In this document: positions 49,559 through 59,396 of the stretch, piece after piece
Layout: each line of letters opens with the position of its first letter
How positions within the stretch are numbered: position 1 is the first letter of the stretch
Assembly: GCF_019565505.1 (NCBI RefSeq)
Contig: NZ_CP067378.1
Coordinates: 558,001 to 622,000 of the forward strand
DNA length: 64,000 nt
Source: Flavobacterium davisii
GTDB taxonomy: Bacteria > Bacteroidota > Bacteroidia > Flavobacteriales > Flavobacteriaceae
Reading direction: 5' to 3'
Notes under the pieces: model-generated
The model's database searches: none
The model's input: only the letters and a program-made list of their open reading frames with translations
What the model was told of the DNA's origin: nothing
Made by a program: the position numbers and the translations under genes

Positions 49559-50393
49559 AATTATTTTTTGTCATTTCACAAAGGCGAATAGTCTCTACTG
49601 CTTCTTTTACATCATGTACTCGCAAAATCTTAGCCCCTTTTGTTATTGCAATAGTATTTAAAACCGTAGTCCCATTTAATGCCTCTTGTGCTGTAACATC
49701 TAATGTTTTATAAATCATGGATTTCCTAGATATTCCTATAAGAATAGGTAAATCTGCTATAGATAAAAGTTCTATTTTAGATAATAACTCAAAATTTTGT
49801 TCCAGTGTTTTAGAAAATCCAAAACCGGGATCAAGAATCAAATCATTAATTCCATAACTTCTTGCCTTCATTATTTTTTGCGAAAAATAAAACAAAATAT
49901 CTTTAACTAAATCATCATAACTTACCATTTGTTGCATTGTTCTAGGATTTCCTCGCATGTGCATCATAACAAATGGCACCTTGTACTTAGCTATTACATC
50001 AAACATATTTTCATCTAAACTACCAGCTGAAATATCATTAATTAGGGAAGCACCTAGTTGTAAACATTCATCCGCTACCTTACTATAAAAAGTATCAATA
50101 GATATTAATATTTCTGGAAACTCTGTTATTAAAAGCGAAACAACCGAACTAATTCGATTTAATTCATCATCGGCAGACAAAAATTCTGCATTAGGTCTTG
50201 TTGATTGTCCTCCTATATCTAAAAAAGTAGCCCCCTCTAACAACATTTTTTCAGCTTGTTTCAAGACTGAGCCATCTGTTTTTAACTTACCTCCGTCATA
50301 AAAAGAATCAGGTGTTATATTTAAAATCCCCATAACCTTTGGAATCATCAAATCAATAAGTTTCCCCTTACAATTTATCGTAGTCATTTGCAT
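49557..50393 (-). CDS. folP: dihydropteroate synthase
   Basis: 278 aa. Joins p-aminobenzoate to the pterin in folate synthesis, target of sulfonamides. VMGILNITPDSFYDGGK, IGGQSTRPNAEF, LDPGFGFSK and VMMHMRGNPRTMQ are all diagnostic. A second in-frame Met two codons later is an alternative start. Confidence 0.95.
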   Translation of the reverse strand: MQMTTINCKGKLIDLMIPKVMGILNITPDSFYDGGKLKTDGSVLKQAEKMLLEGATFLDIGGQSTRPNAEFLSADDELNRISSVVSLLITEFPEILISIDTFYSKVADECLQLGASLINDISAGSLDENMFDVIAKYKVPFVMMHMRGNPRTMQQMVSYDDLVKDILFYFSQKIMKARSYGINDLILDPGFGFSKTLEQNFELLSKIELLSIADLPILIGISRKSMIYKTLDVTAQEALNGTTVLNTIAITKGAKILRVHDVKEAVETIRLCEMTKNN

Positions 50394-50461
50394 TTTATTA
50401 ACAACATTTTATTTTAAAATCCCTATTTTTGAAAAAAATTTGACACAAATATAGGATACAA

Positions 50462-51003
50462 ATGGGTAATACATCTCAACAATACGATACAATAATAAAT
50501 AACTGTCGTGATTTATATAGTAAAAAAATGCAAGATTACGGAAGTGCTTGGCGTATTTTGCGCTTACCATCACTAACAGATCAAATTTTCATAAAAGCAC
50601 AACGCATCCGCTCTCTACAAGAAAACGAAGTAAGAAAAATAGATGAAGGAGAAACATCCGAATTCATAGGTATCATTAATTACGCCATCATGGCCTTAAT
50701 TCAACTAGAAAAAGGAGTTGCAACACAACCCGATTTAAATACAGAAGAAGCCGTAAAATTGTACGATGAAAAAATACAAATAACTAAAAATTTAATGGAG
50801 GCTAAAAATCATGATTATGGTGAAGCTTGGCGTGATATGAGAGTAAGCTCATTAACCGATCTTATTTTACAAAAAATTTTGCGAGTAAAACAAATAGAAG
50901 ATAACAAAGGAAAACCCTAGTTAGTGAAGGTATTGACGCTAATTACCGTGACATGATTAATTATTCCGTTTTTGCATTGATTTTATTAAACAATATCAAA
51001 TAA
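50462..51003 (+). CDS. DUF1599 protein, one frameshift
   Basis: Joined length about 180 aa. Two similar halves each contain a YG-AWR block: KKMQDYGSAWRILRLPSLTD and AKNHDYGEAWRDMRVSSLTD, an internal duplication typical of DUF1599 (nucleotide-modification associated). The frame breaks in an A4 run at 50911-50914; one added A gives KGKTLVSEGIDANYRDMINY. Divergent from folP. Confidence 0.82.
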
Positions 51004-51067
51004 TTTCAACTTCAATTAAGGTGTCCCACCCATTTGCTAGAGGTTAATTACTTTTAAAAATAAAAAA

Positions 51068-52153
51068 ATGAAAAAAACCTAGTCACCCTATTCCGAATTA
51101 TAATTGCACTCCTGTTCATCGTATCAGCGGTAGCAAAAATGTATCCTTCGCCTTATTTTGCCATCTCAACTTTTGAAGTAAAACAATTATACCCTCTGGG
51201 ATTTTCTGAAACCATAGCTCCTTGGTTTTCAAGAATATTAATAGGTATAGAAATGGCTTTAGGAATACTAATCTTACAGAATCATTATCTAAAAAAATAA
51301 TCATCCCAGCAACCATTACATTACTTACCGTTTTTATTATTCACTTATCCTATGAAACTTTTATTGATGGTGGTAATTCAGGAAATTGCGGATGTTTTGG
51401 CGAGTTAATTCCTATGACTCCTATAGAAGCCATAATAAAAAATATTGTTGCTATAATCATTCTTGGTTTACTGTTTTTTATATTACCAAAAGACAATCAA
51501 AAAATTTCTAAATTATGGCCAATAGCCGTTATCACCTTAGTTTCTATTACAGGAATTTTCATATCAGCCCCTATTAAATCTGCAACTGAATTAACTTTGC
51601 CAACTGAAATGAGCACAGATTCGACAAAAACAACATTCATAGACTCTTCCTCTATAAAAAAAGACATCCCTCTCAAAGAAAAAGTCATTCTAGACACCAT
51701 AAAAAAAAATAGAAAAAACAAAAGAAGAAGAAACAATTAATGAACCTCCCAAAAAGAAATCTGGTTATGCACCATTTTTTACTAAAATTGATAACGGTCG
51801 TAAAACATTATGCTTCTTCGTTCCGGTTGTGATCACTGCCGTCAAGCAGCAAAAGAATTAACGGAGTTAAAACGTACAAATAAAAACTTTCCTGAAATCC
51901 TAGTTTTATTTATGAACGAAGAACCAGAAAAGATTCCCGATTTTTTTAAAGAAACAGGCGCAGAATATCCTTATAAAATCATAGAAATCATTCCCTTTTG
52001 GAAACTATTAGGAACAGGAAAAGACACCCCGGTGTAAAGTACTTATGGAATGGAAACGAATATAAATGTTATTTTGGAACAAATGAAAACCAATTTAACC
52101 CTAAGGATTACAAAGAATTAATTAACAAACCATTTAATCAATTAATAAAATGA
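51068..52153 (+). CDS. MauE/DoxX-type membrane protein fused to a thioredoxin-like domain, several frameshifts
   Basis: Joined length about 361 aa. The N-terminal four-helix part has SAVAKMYPSPYFAISTFE and the redox pair in SGNCGCFGELIPM. The C-terminal part holds a thioredoxin-like CxxC (FVPGCDHCRQAAKELTELK). Frames break at 51071-51077, 51291-51297, 51701-51709, 51823-51826 and 52027-52032; single-base corrections restore one protein. Its TGA overlaps the ATG of the TlpA gene. Likely part of an envelope disulfide or methylamine-type electron route; the role is inferred. Confidence 0.75.
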
Positions 52154-52646
52154 AAAAATAATAATATTATTAATACTAGCCATGATACTGAATATTTCAT
52201 GCACAAAAGCACAAGACACACAACTTTCTGATGAAACCCTAAACTATTCTTTAACCAGTACAGATAATCAAAAGATTACCTTAAAAGAAATAATAACTCA
52301 AAATACTGGAAAAAACATTGTTTTAGAATTTTGGGCTTCATGGTGTGGCGATTGTATAAAAAATATGCCTAATTTAAAAAAATTACAAAAAGAAAACCCC
52401 GACACCAAATTCATTTTCATTTCTTTTGACAAAACTCCAGAAGCATGGAAAACAGGAATCGAAAAACATGAACTAATAGGAGATCAATTATTTGTAGGAG
52501 AAAACATGAAAGGAAATTTCGGTAAATCAATAAATCTAGATTGGATTCCTCGATACATCGTTTTAAACAAAAAGGGCAAAGTGGTTTTATACAGAGCAAT
52601 TGAAAAAGATAACGAAAAAATCAATACTCTTTTAAAAACTTTATAA
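52150..52646 (+). CDS. TlpA-like thioredoxin lipoprotein, one frameshift
   Basis: About 165 aa. From ATG 52150 the corrected start is MKKIIILLILAMILNISCTK, with a lipobox Cys. The redox motif is FWASWCGDCIKNM and the cis-Pro is in WIPRYIVLN. The frame breaks in an A-run at 52153-52158. The ATGA overlap with the gene before suggests the two work together in envelope thiol redox. Confidence 0.85.
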
Positions 52647-52695
52647 ACAAATAAAATCATACAATATTAAAAGATATTTAACTTATTAAAAAACA

Positions 52696-52703
52696 TATCT
52701 TTG
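52696..52703 (+). promoter_or_regulatory. -7 promoter box for tpiA
   Basis: TATCTTTG, 28 bases before ATG 52731. It supports that ATG over the upstream in-frame ATG/TTG. Confidence 0.55.
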
Positions 52704-52730
52704 TATTTTCAAAATACTAACAAATATAAC

Positions 52731-53480
52731 ATGAGACAAAAAATAGTAGCTGGCAACTGGAAGATGAACAAAAATGCTAAGCAAACAAATGAGTTGATAG
52801 CTGATTTAATTACAAACCTTCCAGAAACAGACGCTAAAATAATCATAGCTCCTACTTTTGTTAACTTAGCTCAAGCCGTACAACAAACCAACGAAACCAC
52901 CATAGAAGTAGCTGCACAAAACATGCATCAGGCAGAAGGAGGAGCTTTTACAGGCGAAATATCAGCCGACATGCTAACAAATATCGGGGTTCAAACTGTT
53001 ATTTTAGGACATTCTGAACGTCGCGCTTATTTTCATGAAACAGATGCTTTATTGGCAAATAAAGTAAATACAGCTCTAAAACATAAAATGAAAATTATTT
53101 TTTGTTTTGGAGAAGAATTAAAACATCGCCAAGACAAACAGCATTTTAATGTGGTTGAATATCAATTAAAAGATGCTTTATTTCATTTAAATGCCTCTGA
53201 CTGGAAAAATATAATTTTAGCATACGAACCCGTTTGGGCTATCGGTACAGGAGAAACAGCCACACCTGAACAGGCACAAGAAATGCACAAATATATCCGA
53301 GAAACGATTATAGAACGCTACGGAAATGAAGTTGCTCAAGACCTTTCTATTTTATACGGAGGAAGTGTTAAACCTGACAATGCTCAAGAAATTTTCTCTC
53401 AAGCTGACGTAGATGGAGGTTTAATAGGAGGTGCTTCTTTAACTACAACTGATTTTGTAGGCATTATCAAAGGAATCTAA
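52731..53480 (+). CDS. tpiA: triosephosphate isomerase
   Basis: Interconverts dihydroxyacetone phosphate and glyceraldehyde-3-phosphate. 249 aa from ATG 52731 (MRQKIVAGNWKMNKNAK). Catalytic His in ILGHSERRAYF and Glu in ILAYEPVWAIGTG; the phosphate loop is ILYGGSVKPDNA. Intact. Confidence 0.97.
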   Translation: MRQKIVAGNWKMNKNAKQTNELIADLITNLPETDAKIIIAPTFVNLAQAVQQTNETTIEVAAQNMHQAEGGAFTGEISADMLTNIGVQTVILGHSERRAYFHETDALLANKVNTALKHKMKIIFCFGEELKHRQDKQHFNVVEYQLKDALFHLNASDWKNIILAYEPVWAIGTGETATPEQAQEMHKYIRETIIERYGNEVAQDLSILYGGSVKPDNAQEIFSQADVDGGLIGGASLTTTDFVGIIKGI

Positions 53481-53503
53481 AAAAACAAGGAGCTAAAACG
53501 CAG

Positions 53504-53621
53504 TAACCTAACGTCTAATTTTTCACTCCAACGACAGGAGAAATCAAATTTCAATACTATATAATTTGTTTCACCTATTCACTCGTTCGAGTCTCTCTTT
53601 TAGTCGAAACAACAAAATTAC
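53504..53621. repeat. second dispersed repeat type, copy 2
   Basis: Starts TAACCTAACGTCTAATTT and ends TCGAAACAACAAAATTAC, matching the copy at 33325-33443. It lies in the 348-base gap between tpiA and tRNA-Pro; the rest shows only the tRNA promoter. Confidence 0.55.
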
Positions 53622-53786
53622 TCCCTTTTAGCTCCCCTTTTTGTAAATGAGTCTTACAATATAATGATTCTATAATCTGAGTCAAAATAAAAATAGCCTC
53701 TCCCTTCTTCTAAACAGTGCAAAAAAGCTAATATTCAACAAATTAAAAAAACAGCCTCCAAAAACAATAAAATTTTTACAAAAAAC

Positions 53787-53818
53787 TTGCAAATCAACCA
53801 AAAATACATTTATATTTG
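53787..53818 (+). promoter_or_regulatory. promoter of the tRNA-Pro pair
   Basis: TTG (53787-53789), 21-base spacer, TATATTTG (53811-53818), 10 bases before the first tRNA-Pro. Confidence 0.7.
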
Positions 53819-53828
53819 CAACCGCTTT

Positions 53829-53903
53829 CGGGGTGTAGCGTAGCCCGGTCATCGCGCCCGGTTTGGGACCGGGAGGTCGCAGGTTCGAATCCTGCCACCC
53901 CGA
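53829..53903 (+). tRNA. tRNA-Pro(TGG), copy 1
   Basis: 75 nt. Acceptor CGGGGTG pairs with CACCCCG. Anticodon stem CCCGG/CCGGG with loop TTTGGGA, anticodon TGG. T-loop GGTTCGAATCC. Confidence 0.97.
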
Positions 53904-53932
53904 CGAAAGCTTTTAAAATATCTTATTACCTT

Positions 53933-54008
53933 CGGGGTGTAGCGTAGCCCGGTTATCGCGCCCGGTTTGGGACCGAGGAGGTCGCAGGTTCGAATCCTGC
54001 CACCCCGA
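53933..54008 (+). tRNA. tRNA-Pro(TGG), copy 2, with one extra base
   Basis: 76 nt. Like copy 1, but has T for C in the D-arm (CCCGGTTATC) and CCGAGG in place of CCGGG at 53973-53978, an extra A in the anticodon stem. This would bulge the stem. Probably a sequencing error in a CCNGG-type site, as in the ABC gene. Confidence 0.9.
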
Positions 54009-54011
54009 CAA

Positions 54012-54037
54012 AACCTTTCTTTATAGAAAGGTTTTTT
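54012..54037 (+). terminator. terminator after tRNA-Pro genes
   Basis: AACCTTTCT-TTAT-AGAAAGGTT followed by T-run. Confidence 0.85.
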
Positions 54038-54059
54038 TATTATCTCCACTAAACTAAAT

Positions 54060-54089
54060 TTGATAGAACTTCAAAAAATCCTACTTTTG
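54060..54089 (+). promoter_or_regulatory. promoter of udk
   Basis: TTG (54060-54062), 19-base spacer, TACTTTTG (54082-54089), 22 bases before the udk start. Confidence 0.7.
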
Positions 54090-54111
54090 CATTTTTAAAC
54101 CCCACAAAAAT

Positions 54112-54720
54112 ATGTTAATTATAGGTATTGCAGGCGGCACAGGCTCAGGAAAAACAACGGTAGTTCATCAAATCATGAATGAATTACCCGAAACAGAAGT
54201 AGGCATTATTTCTCAAGATCATTATTACAGAGAAACAAGCGATTTAAGCCTAGAGGAAAGAACAAAAATTAATTTTGACCACCCTCGTTCAATTGATTTC
54301 AGTTTATTAGTTGAACATCTAAAAGACCTTAAAGCAGGAAAAGCAATCGACCAACCTGTTTACTCTTTCGTTAAACACAATCGCACTGGAGACACAATCC
54401 ATACCTTACCACGTAAAGTAATGATTGTTGAAGGCATACTAATCTTAACAAACCCTGAACTTCGTGACATGTTTGATATCAAAATTTTTGTTCATGCTGA
54501 CTCAGACGAAAGATTAATTAGACGATTAAAACGTGATATTGCCGAAAGAGGACGCGATATGGAAGAAGTACTAAATCGCTACCAAACAACATTAAAACCA
54601 ATGCACGAACAATTCATAGAACCTACTAAAGCATTTGCTGACATAATCATACCAAATGACAAATACAATACCGTTGCCATTGATGTAGTCAGAGCAGTCA
54701 TTAATCAACGTATTTCTTAA
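54112..54720 (+). CDS. udk: uridine kinase
   Basis: 202 aa. Phosphorylates uridine and cytidine in pyrimidine salvage. P-loop GIAGGTGSGKTTVVHQI, then ISQDHYYRE and NFDHPRSIDFSLLVEHL, ending KYNTVAIDVVRAVINQ. Followed by divIC 43 bases on. Confidence 0.95.
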   Translation: MLIIGIAGGTGSGKTTVVHQIMNELPETEVGIISQDHYYRETSDLSLEERTKINFDHPRSIDFSLLVEHLKDLKAGKAIDQPVYSFVKHNRTGDTIHTLPRKVMIVEGILILTNPELRDMFDIKIFVHADSDERLIRRLKRDIAERGRDMEEVLNRYQTTLKPMHEQFIEPTKAFADIIIPNDKYNTVAIDVVRAVINQRIS

Positions 54721-54763
54721 AATAAGCTTTTTTAAATTCACTATTCAAGAATTCCTTCAAAAT

Positions 54764-55094
54764 ATGTTTCAATCTTTTAAAAACTTCTTAAAAAGAAAAT
54801 ATTGGTTTAAAACCATCAGTAATAAGTACTTTTTAGTTAGTGCTTTCTTTTTAACATGGATGCTTTTTCTAGATAATTATTCTTATTTAGACCATCAAGT
54901 CTTAAATAAAGAGATTGAAGAACTAGAAGATAACAAAAAATATTACAAAGAAGAAATTGCAAAAGACCCTAGAACAAATTAAGAAATTAAAAAGTGCAAA
55001 TGAAATTGAAAAATATGCTCGTGAAAAGTACTATATGAAACGTGAAAACGAAGACATTTATATCATAGAATTCGAAAATGATACGTTAAAATAA
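54764..55094 (+). CDS. FtsB/DivIC-family septum formation protein, one frameshift
   Basis: Joined length about 109 aa. One membrane segment (YFLVSAFFLTWMLFLDNY), then a coiled coil (LNKEIEELEDNKKYYKEEIA, LEQIKKLKSANEIEKYAREK) and the terminal YYMKRENEDIYIIEF typical of the family. Bridges division proteins at the septum. The frame breaks in the CCC run 54967-54969. Confidence 0.85.
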
Positions 55095-55174
55095 AACACA
55101 AAAAGAAAAAATACCACAATCATATTTAAAAAAAGGTTAAGTTTGCATTTATATTAATGATAATTTAACCTTTT

Positions 55175-57131
55175 ATGAAAAAAACTTTACTAGTATTATC
55201 TCTTATTTTCTCACTATCGAACTTTGCTCAGCAACCAGGGCGATTTGATTAGTGTAGAAAAAAAAATGGACGATTCAGCCCCACAAGTACTCCAAAGAAT
55301 GGCTGGTTTCGGAAAAATCAAACTACCTAATGCCGTAGCACAACTTTTCCAATTCCTTGTTAAAGGTTTAGAAGGATACAAAGTAACTTACTGGACCACA
55401 AACCATCATGACCAACTGGTAAAAGCACACGGTCTAGTTATGTTCCCTAAAGTTGACTACCCTCTTTCAACCGTTTTATTAGAACATCCAACAGCTGACA
55501 AAAGAGTTAACATTCCATCTAATTTAAAAGGCACACGTGAAGGAGGCTTTGTTCTTGATATGCTTTATGCTCTTAACGGTTATTACGTTGTATCTCCTGA
55601 TTATTTAGGACTAGGTGACTCAGAAGGAGTACACCCTTATGCCGATGCAAAAACAGAAGCTTCTGCTAGTATAGATATGCTTACAGCTGCTGACACATTC
55701 TTAAACCAAAAAGGAGTAAAAAGATACAACGAATATTTTCTTTCTGGTTATTCACAAGGAGGACATTCAACTATGGCTGTATTAAAATACAATACAGAAA
55801 AATACAAACGTTTCAATTTTAAACAAGTATATGCTGGAGCAGGACCATACGATTTATCTAAAACTACTTACGAAGATCGTGTATTAGCCAACGAAGATTA
55901 TCCTTCTTCTGCTTTTATTGCTTACATTGTAAATGGAGCGCATAGTTTAGGATACAAACAGTATCAAAAAAACTTTACAGAAATGATTTCTCCTGAATTT
56001 CAAGAAACTTACAAAAAACATGTTCTTAACGAAGAAGGTGGACTTGATTGGGGACCTCTGAAATGGAAAACACTATTTACAAAAGAATACATTAAAACAG
56101 CTTCTAGCCCTAACAACCCTTTAAGAGATTTCTTAAAGAAAAGTGATGTGTATGATTTTCATAACACAACTCCTACAACCATGTCATATACTACAGCAGA
56201 TGCTGAAATCCCTTTTCTAAACGCTTTAAAAACGGAGAAAGTTCAAAGAAGCTACTATTCTTTTTTCGATTTATCTAAATACAAAATTAATGCTACGAAT
56301 CTAGGTCCTTTTGGACATGCAGGAGGTGTTTTTCCTTGGTTAATAGCTTCTATTGCTAAATTTAACTGGCATAGAACAGGTGGACTATTAAACTGGACTG
56401 CTATGTCATCAGACAGAACAAGTCAAGAATCTAAATTAGAGTTTAACAAATCACAATTACATCCTCTCATTGCAACAAAAAATAAAAATTCTAATTTCGA
56501 AATCACCAATATCTATGGTTTTGACCAAAATTTAACTAGTAACAGAATTGCTAGTAAAAAACTAGAAGATTTAAAAGAAGGTGCATATATTGTAGAAATG
56601 AAACATGATAATCAAACTTACAAAGTTGCTTATCTAAAAGAAAATTCTATAAAAGTAACTACAAAAGAATTAGTAACTGAAAACAAAGAAGGCAATTGGA
56701 CTATTAACAGACAAGGACTTGAAAATGAAACCATTACTATCTATATCTTTGATCAAAAAAACAATTTAGTTCAAACCAAAAATTTCAACAAAAACGAAGA
56801 TATAACAATTGATTATTCAGAACTTAATACGGACCAATATACATTAGAATTAGTAGCTCCTACCATTTCTTTAAACACCGAAGTATTACGTAAATCAATG
56901 GAGTTAAAAGATCAATTAACACTATTAACTGAAAATGATCAAATAACACTAAAATCAAGTAAAGACTTTAATGCTATTTTAATAACTGATGTACAAGGTA
57001 AAATCCTTTTACAAGAAAACGTTAGTAACATCAAAAACTTTACTAAAAACTTACCTAAAACTAATAGTGTAATCATTACAAAAGTAACTTATTCAAACGG
57101 AGACTACGAAACTAAAAAAATCGTTTGGTAA
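55175..57131 (+). CDS. secreted alpha/beta hydrolase (lipase-like) with type IX-like C-terminal tail, one frameshift
   Basis: About 651 aa. Signal MKKTLLVLSLIFSLSNFAQQ. The alpha/beta hydrolase core has SPDYLGLGDSEGVHPYAD and the nucleophile elbow FLSGYSQGGHSTMAVL (Ser in GYSQG). GPFGHAGGVFPWL may hold the His. The C-terminus ends in an immunoglobulin-like domain with NGDYETKKIVW, which resembles T9SS type A signals. The frame breaks at 55235-55240, an extra G in CCAGGG. Substrate unknown (lipid or ester). Confidence 0.82.
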
Positions 57132-57155
57132 TTAATATTTAATTACAATACAATT

Positions 57156-57193
57156 ACAAGGAGATAGCTTAAAAACTATCTCCTTGTCTTTTT
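57156..57193 (+). terminator. terminator after the hydrolase gene
   Basis: ACAAGGAGATAG and CTATCTCCTTGT, perfect 12-bp stem with an 8-base loop and T-run. Confidence 0.9.
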
Positions 57194-57308
57194 TTACAAC
57201 ATTTTATAATCATTTTAATACAAGATTCTATTCTTAAACGTTATTTTTTTAAATTTGTGAAAAATCAATCAACTATTTCATTTTTAAAATAGTTTGTTTC
57301 TACACAAC

Positions 57309-58640
57309 ATGAAAGAAAAACTTTTCAATGAATTCAATTCCGTTCCTTCCAAACAATGGAAGCAACAGATTCAGTATGAACTAAAAGGAGCTGATTATAA
57401 CGAAACTCTCGTTTGGGAAAGCCCTGAAGGTATAAAAGTTAAACCCTTTTATCACATAGATGAAAGCTATAATCCTTTAGAAGTAAACTCTATCAAAAAT
57501 ACTTTTAAAATCGTTCAAAATATCTTTGTACATGATCTAGAAAAATCTATCAACAGAACCTATGAAACGTTATCAAGAGGAGCCGAAAGTATTCGATTTA
57601 CGCTAGAAAATGAATCTTTAGAATTAGAAAAACTATTAAATACAATTCCTCAAGAAATTCAAGTATATATTAAGCCGCTTTTTCTTAGTAGTGATTTCAT
57701 AACAAAAATACACGCTCTTAGACCTACAATTATTTTAGAAATTGATCCAATTGGTCAATTAGCTAAAGAAGGCAATTGGTTTACCAATTTAGAAAATGAC
57801 TTTTTAATTTTAAATCAGTCCAAAACTTCTTTAAATATTAATGCTGAAACCTATCAAAATGCAGGAGCCAATATTGTCCAACAATTAGCTTACACCTTAG
57901 CCCATTGTAATGAGTATTTCAATAGAATTAAAAACCTAACCTCCACTATTATTATTAACGTAGCTGTTGGAAGTAATTACTTTTTTGAAATCGCAAAACT
58001 CCGTGCTTTACGATTATTGTTCAATACTCTAGCCAAAGAATATAATTACAATTCTGACTGTCATATTATAGCTACTCCTACCAAGCGTAACAAAACTTTA
58101 TATGATTATAATGTTAATATGCTTCGTACTACCACTGAGTGTATGAGTGCCATTTTAGGTGGAGCTAATGCAGTTGCCAACCTTGCTTATGATGCCATTT
58201 ATCACAAAGACAACGAATTTGGCGATCGAATTTCACGTAATCAATTATTAGTTTTAAAACACGAAAGTTATTTTGATAAGGTAAACAATCCTGCCGATGG
58301 TTCGTACTATATAGAAGAATTAACTCAACAATTAGCCGAAAAAGCCTTAATATTATTTAAAGATATTGAAAAAGGTGGCGGATTTATTACCCAATTAATA
58401 GAAGGAACTATCCAAAGAAAAATTAAAGAAAGTGCTGATAAAGAACAAGAACTGTTTAATAATGGAAAAGAAATTTTATTAGGAACAAACAAATATCCTA
58501 ATAAAAATGATTACATGAAAAATGATTTAGAACTATATCCTTTTGTTAAACAAAATCCAAGAAAAACACTAATTAGCCCAATTATTGAACGACGATTAGC
58601 CGAAAAATTAGAACAAGAACGATTACAAGCTGAGGCTTAA
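57309..58640 (+). CDS. mutA: methylmalonyl-CoA mutase, small subunit
   Basis: 443 aa from ATG 57309 (MKEKLFNEFNSVPSKQWKQ). The substrate-domain barrel of MutA without the B12 domain; KQQIQYELKGADYNETLVW, LNPADGSYYIEELTQQLAEK-like text (VNNPADGSYYIEELTQQLAE) and MLRTTTECMSAILGGANAVA are typical. It pairs with MutB (59397-61538) to interconvert methylmalonyl- and succinyl-CoA; two small genes and a TA remnant separate the pair. Confidence 0.92.
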   Translation: MKEKLFNEFNSVPSKQWKQQIQYELKGADYNETLVWESPEGIKVKPFYHIDESYNPLEVNSIKNTFKIVQNIFVHDLEKSINRTYETLSRGAESIRFTLENESLELEKLLNTIPQEIQVYIKPLFLSSDFITKIHALRPTIILEIDPIGQLAKEGNWFTNLENDFLILNQSKTSLNINAETYQNAGANIVQQLAYTLAHCNEYFNRIKNLTSTIIINVAVGSNYFFEIAKLRALRLLFNTLAKEYNYNSDCHIIATPTKRNKTLYDYNVNMLRTTTECMSAILGGANAVANLAYDAIYHKDNEFGDRISRNQLLVLKHESYFDKVNNPADGSYYIEELTQQLAEKALILFKDIEKGGGFITQLIEGTIQRKIKESADKEQELFNNGKEILLGTNKYPNKNDYMKNDLELYPFVKQNPRKTLISPIIERRLAEKLEQERLQAEA

Positions 58641-58651
58641 AACCTATACAA

Positions 58652-59073
58652 ATGAAGAATCTTTTTGTAACCTTAGTACTAATCATTTCTTTTCTCTTTT
58701 TGCACAATCAAAAAAAAACAGAAGCTACTACCAATAATCAAACTGGCAAAAGTGTCATTTTCGAAGAAGGAATGCGCGTAAAAGTCATCACTCTAGATCG
58801 TCCTAAATATGTAGGTGCGATTTCATTTAAAGATGCTGATACGTTTACAGTAGACAACAATGAAGTTAAATTAACCAATTTAGGCAGCATAAAATATTAT
58901 CCTAAAGGAGATACAAAAGCTAAAAAATCCTTTTTGGTGTAAGAGGAGGACTAATCGTTAGTTCTGGGGTTGCTGGATTAGCCAAAAATGGAACTGCCAT
59001 TGTAGGCGCGTTAGTAAATAATAAAAATAAAAATTTAGTTTATCGTAATTACACTTATAAAATTATAGAGTAA
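58652..59073 (+). CDS. secreted/membrane protein of unknown function, one frameshift
   Basis: Joined length about 140 aa. N-terminal hydrophobic segment (LFVTLVLIISFLFLHNQ), a beta-rich domain (FEEGMRVKVITLDRPKYVGA) and a glycine-rich tail helix (GVRGGLIVSSGVAGLAKNG). The frame breaks in a T5 run at 58931-58935. The stop overlaps the next gene's start (TAATG). Family unknown. Confidence 0.55.
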
Positions 59074-59303
59074 TGGAAGCTATAAGACAATTTGTAAAAG
59101 TTAAAAATCATCAAATAAAAATAACTTTACCTGATAATTTCTTAACAGATGAAGTTGAAGTTATTATTTTGGCAAAAGAAAATGATTTCTATCTTACTAA
59201 CGAAATGAAAGAAACTCCAGAAAACAGGCTAAATGAACCTGAATCTGAATACATTTCATCAAAAGAATCTTTAGATAGTATAAAAGCTAAATATGGATTT
59301 TAA
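59073..59303 (+). CDS. antitoxin-like small protein
   Basis: 76 aa. MEAIRQFVKVKNHQIKITLP and EVEVIILAKEND followed by an acidic tail resemble antitoxins that pair with RelE/ParE-type toxins in Bacteroidota. The overlapping start of a toxin-like frame just after it (59293) supports this. Autorepressor role possible. Confidence 0.65.
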   Translation: MEAIRQFVKVKNHQIKITLPDNFLTDEVEVIILAKENDFYLTNEMKETPENRLNEPESEYISSKESLDSIKAKYGF

Positions 59304-59389
59304 GGTAATTGTTACTAAAAAACACAAATAACATAAAAATTTTATCGTGCTTTCATACATCAAAAAGTACAAGAAAGTACCCTAAATAA
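59293..59389 (+). pseudogene. remnant of a RelE/ParE-family toxin
   Basis: ATG at 59293 overlaps the antitoxin stop by 11 bases and reads MDFKVIVTKKHK, a typical RelE/ParE start. It then stops. About 40 bases later, another frame reads [16 protein letters not shown] to a stop at 59389, a typical RelE C-terminus. The central two-thirds of the toxin is missing, so it is an internal deletion leaving an orphan antitoxin. Confidence 0.6.
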
Positions 59390-59396
59390 ATTTAGA

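Noticed and set aside
53849..54049. Minus-strand open frame over tRNA-Pro genes
   Set aside because: Antisense of the two tRNAs, no protein likeness.
59293..59389. Functional toxin gene
   Set aside because: The frame stops after 12 codons and the central part is absent.
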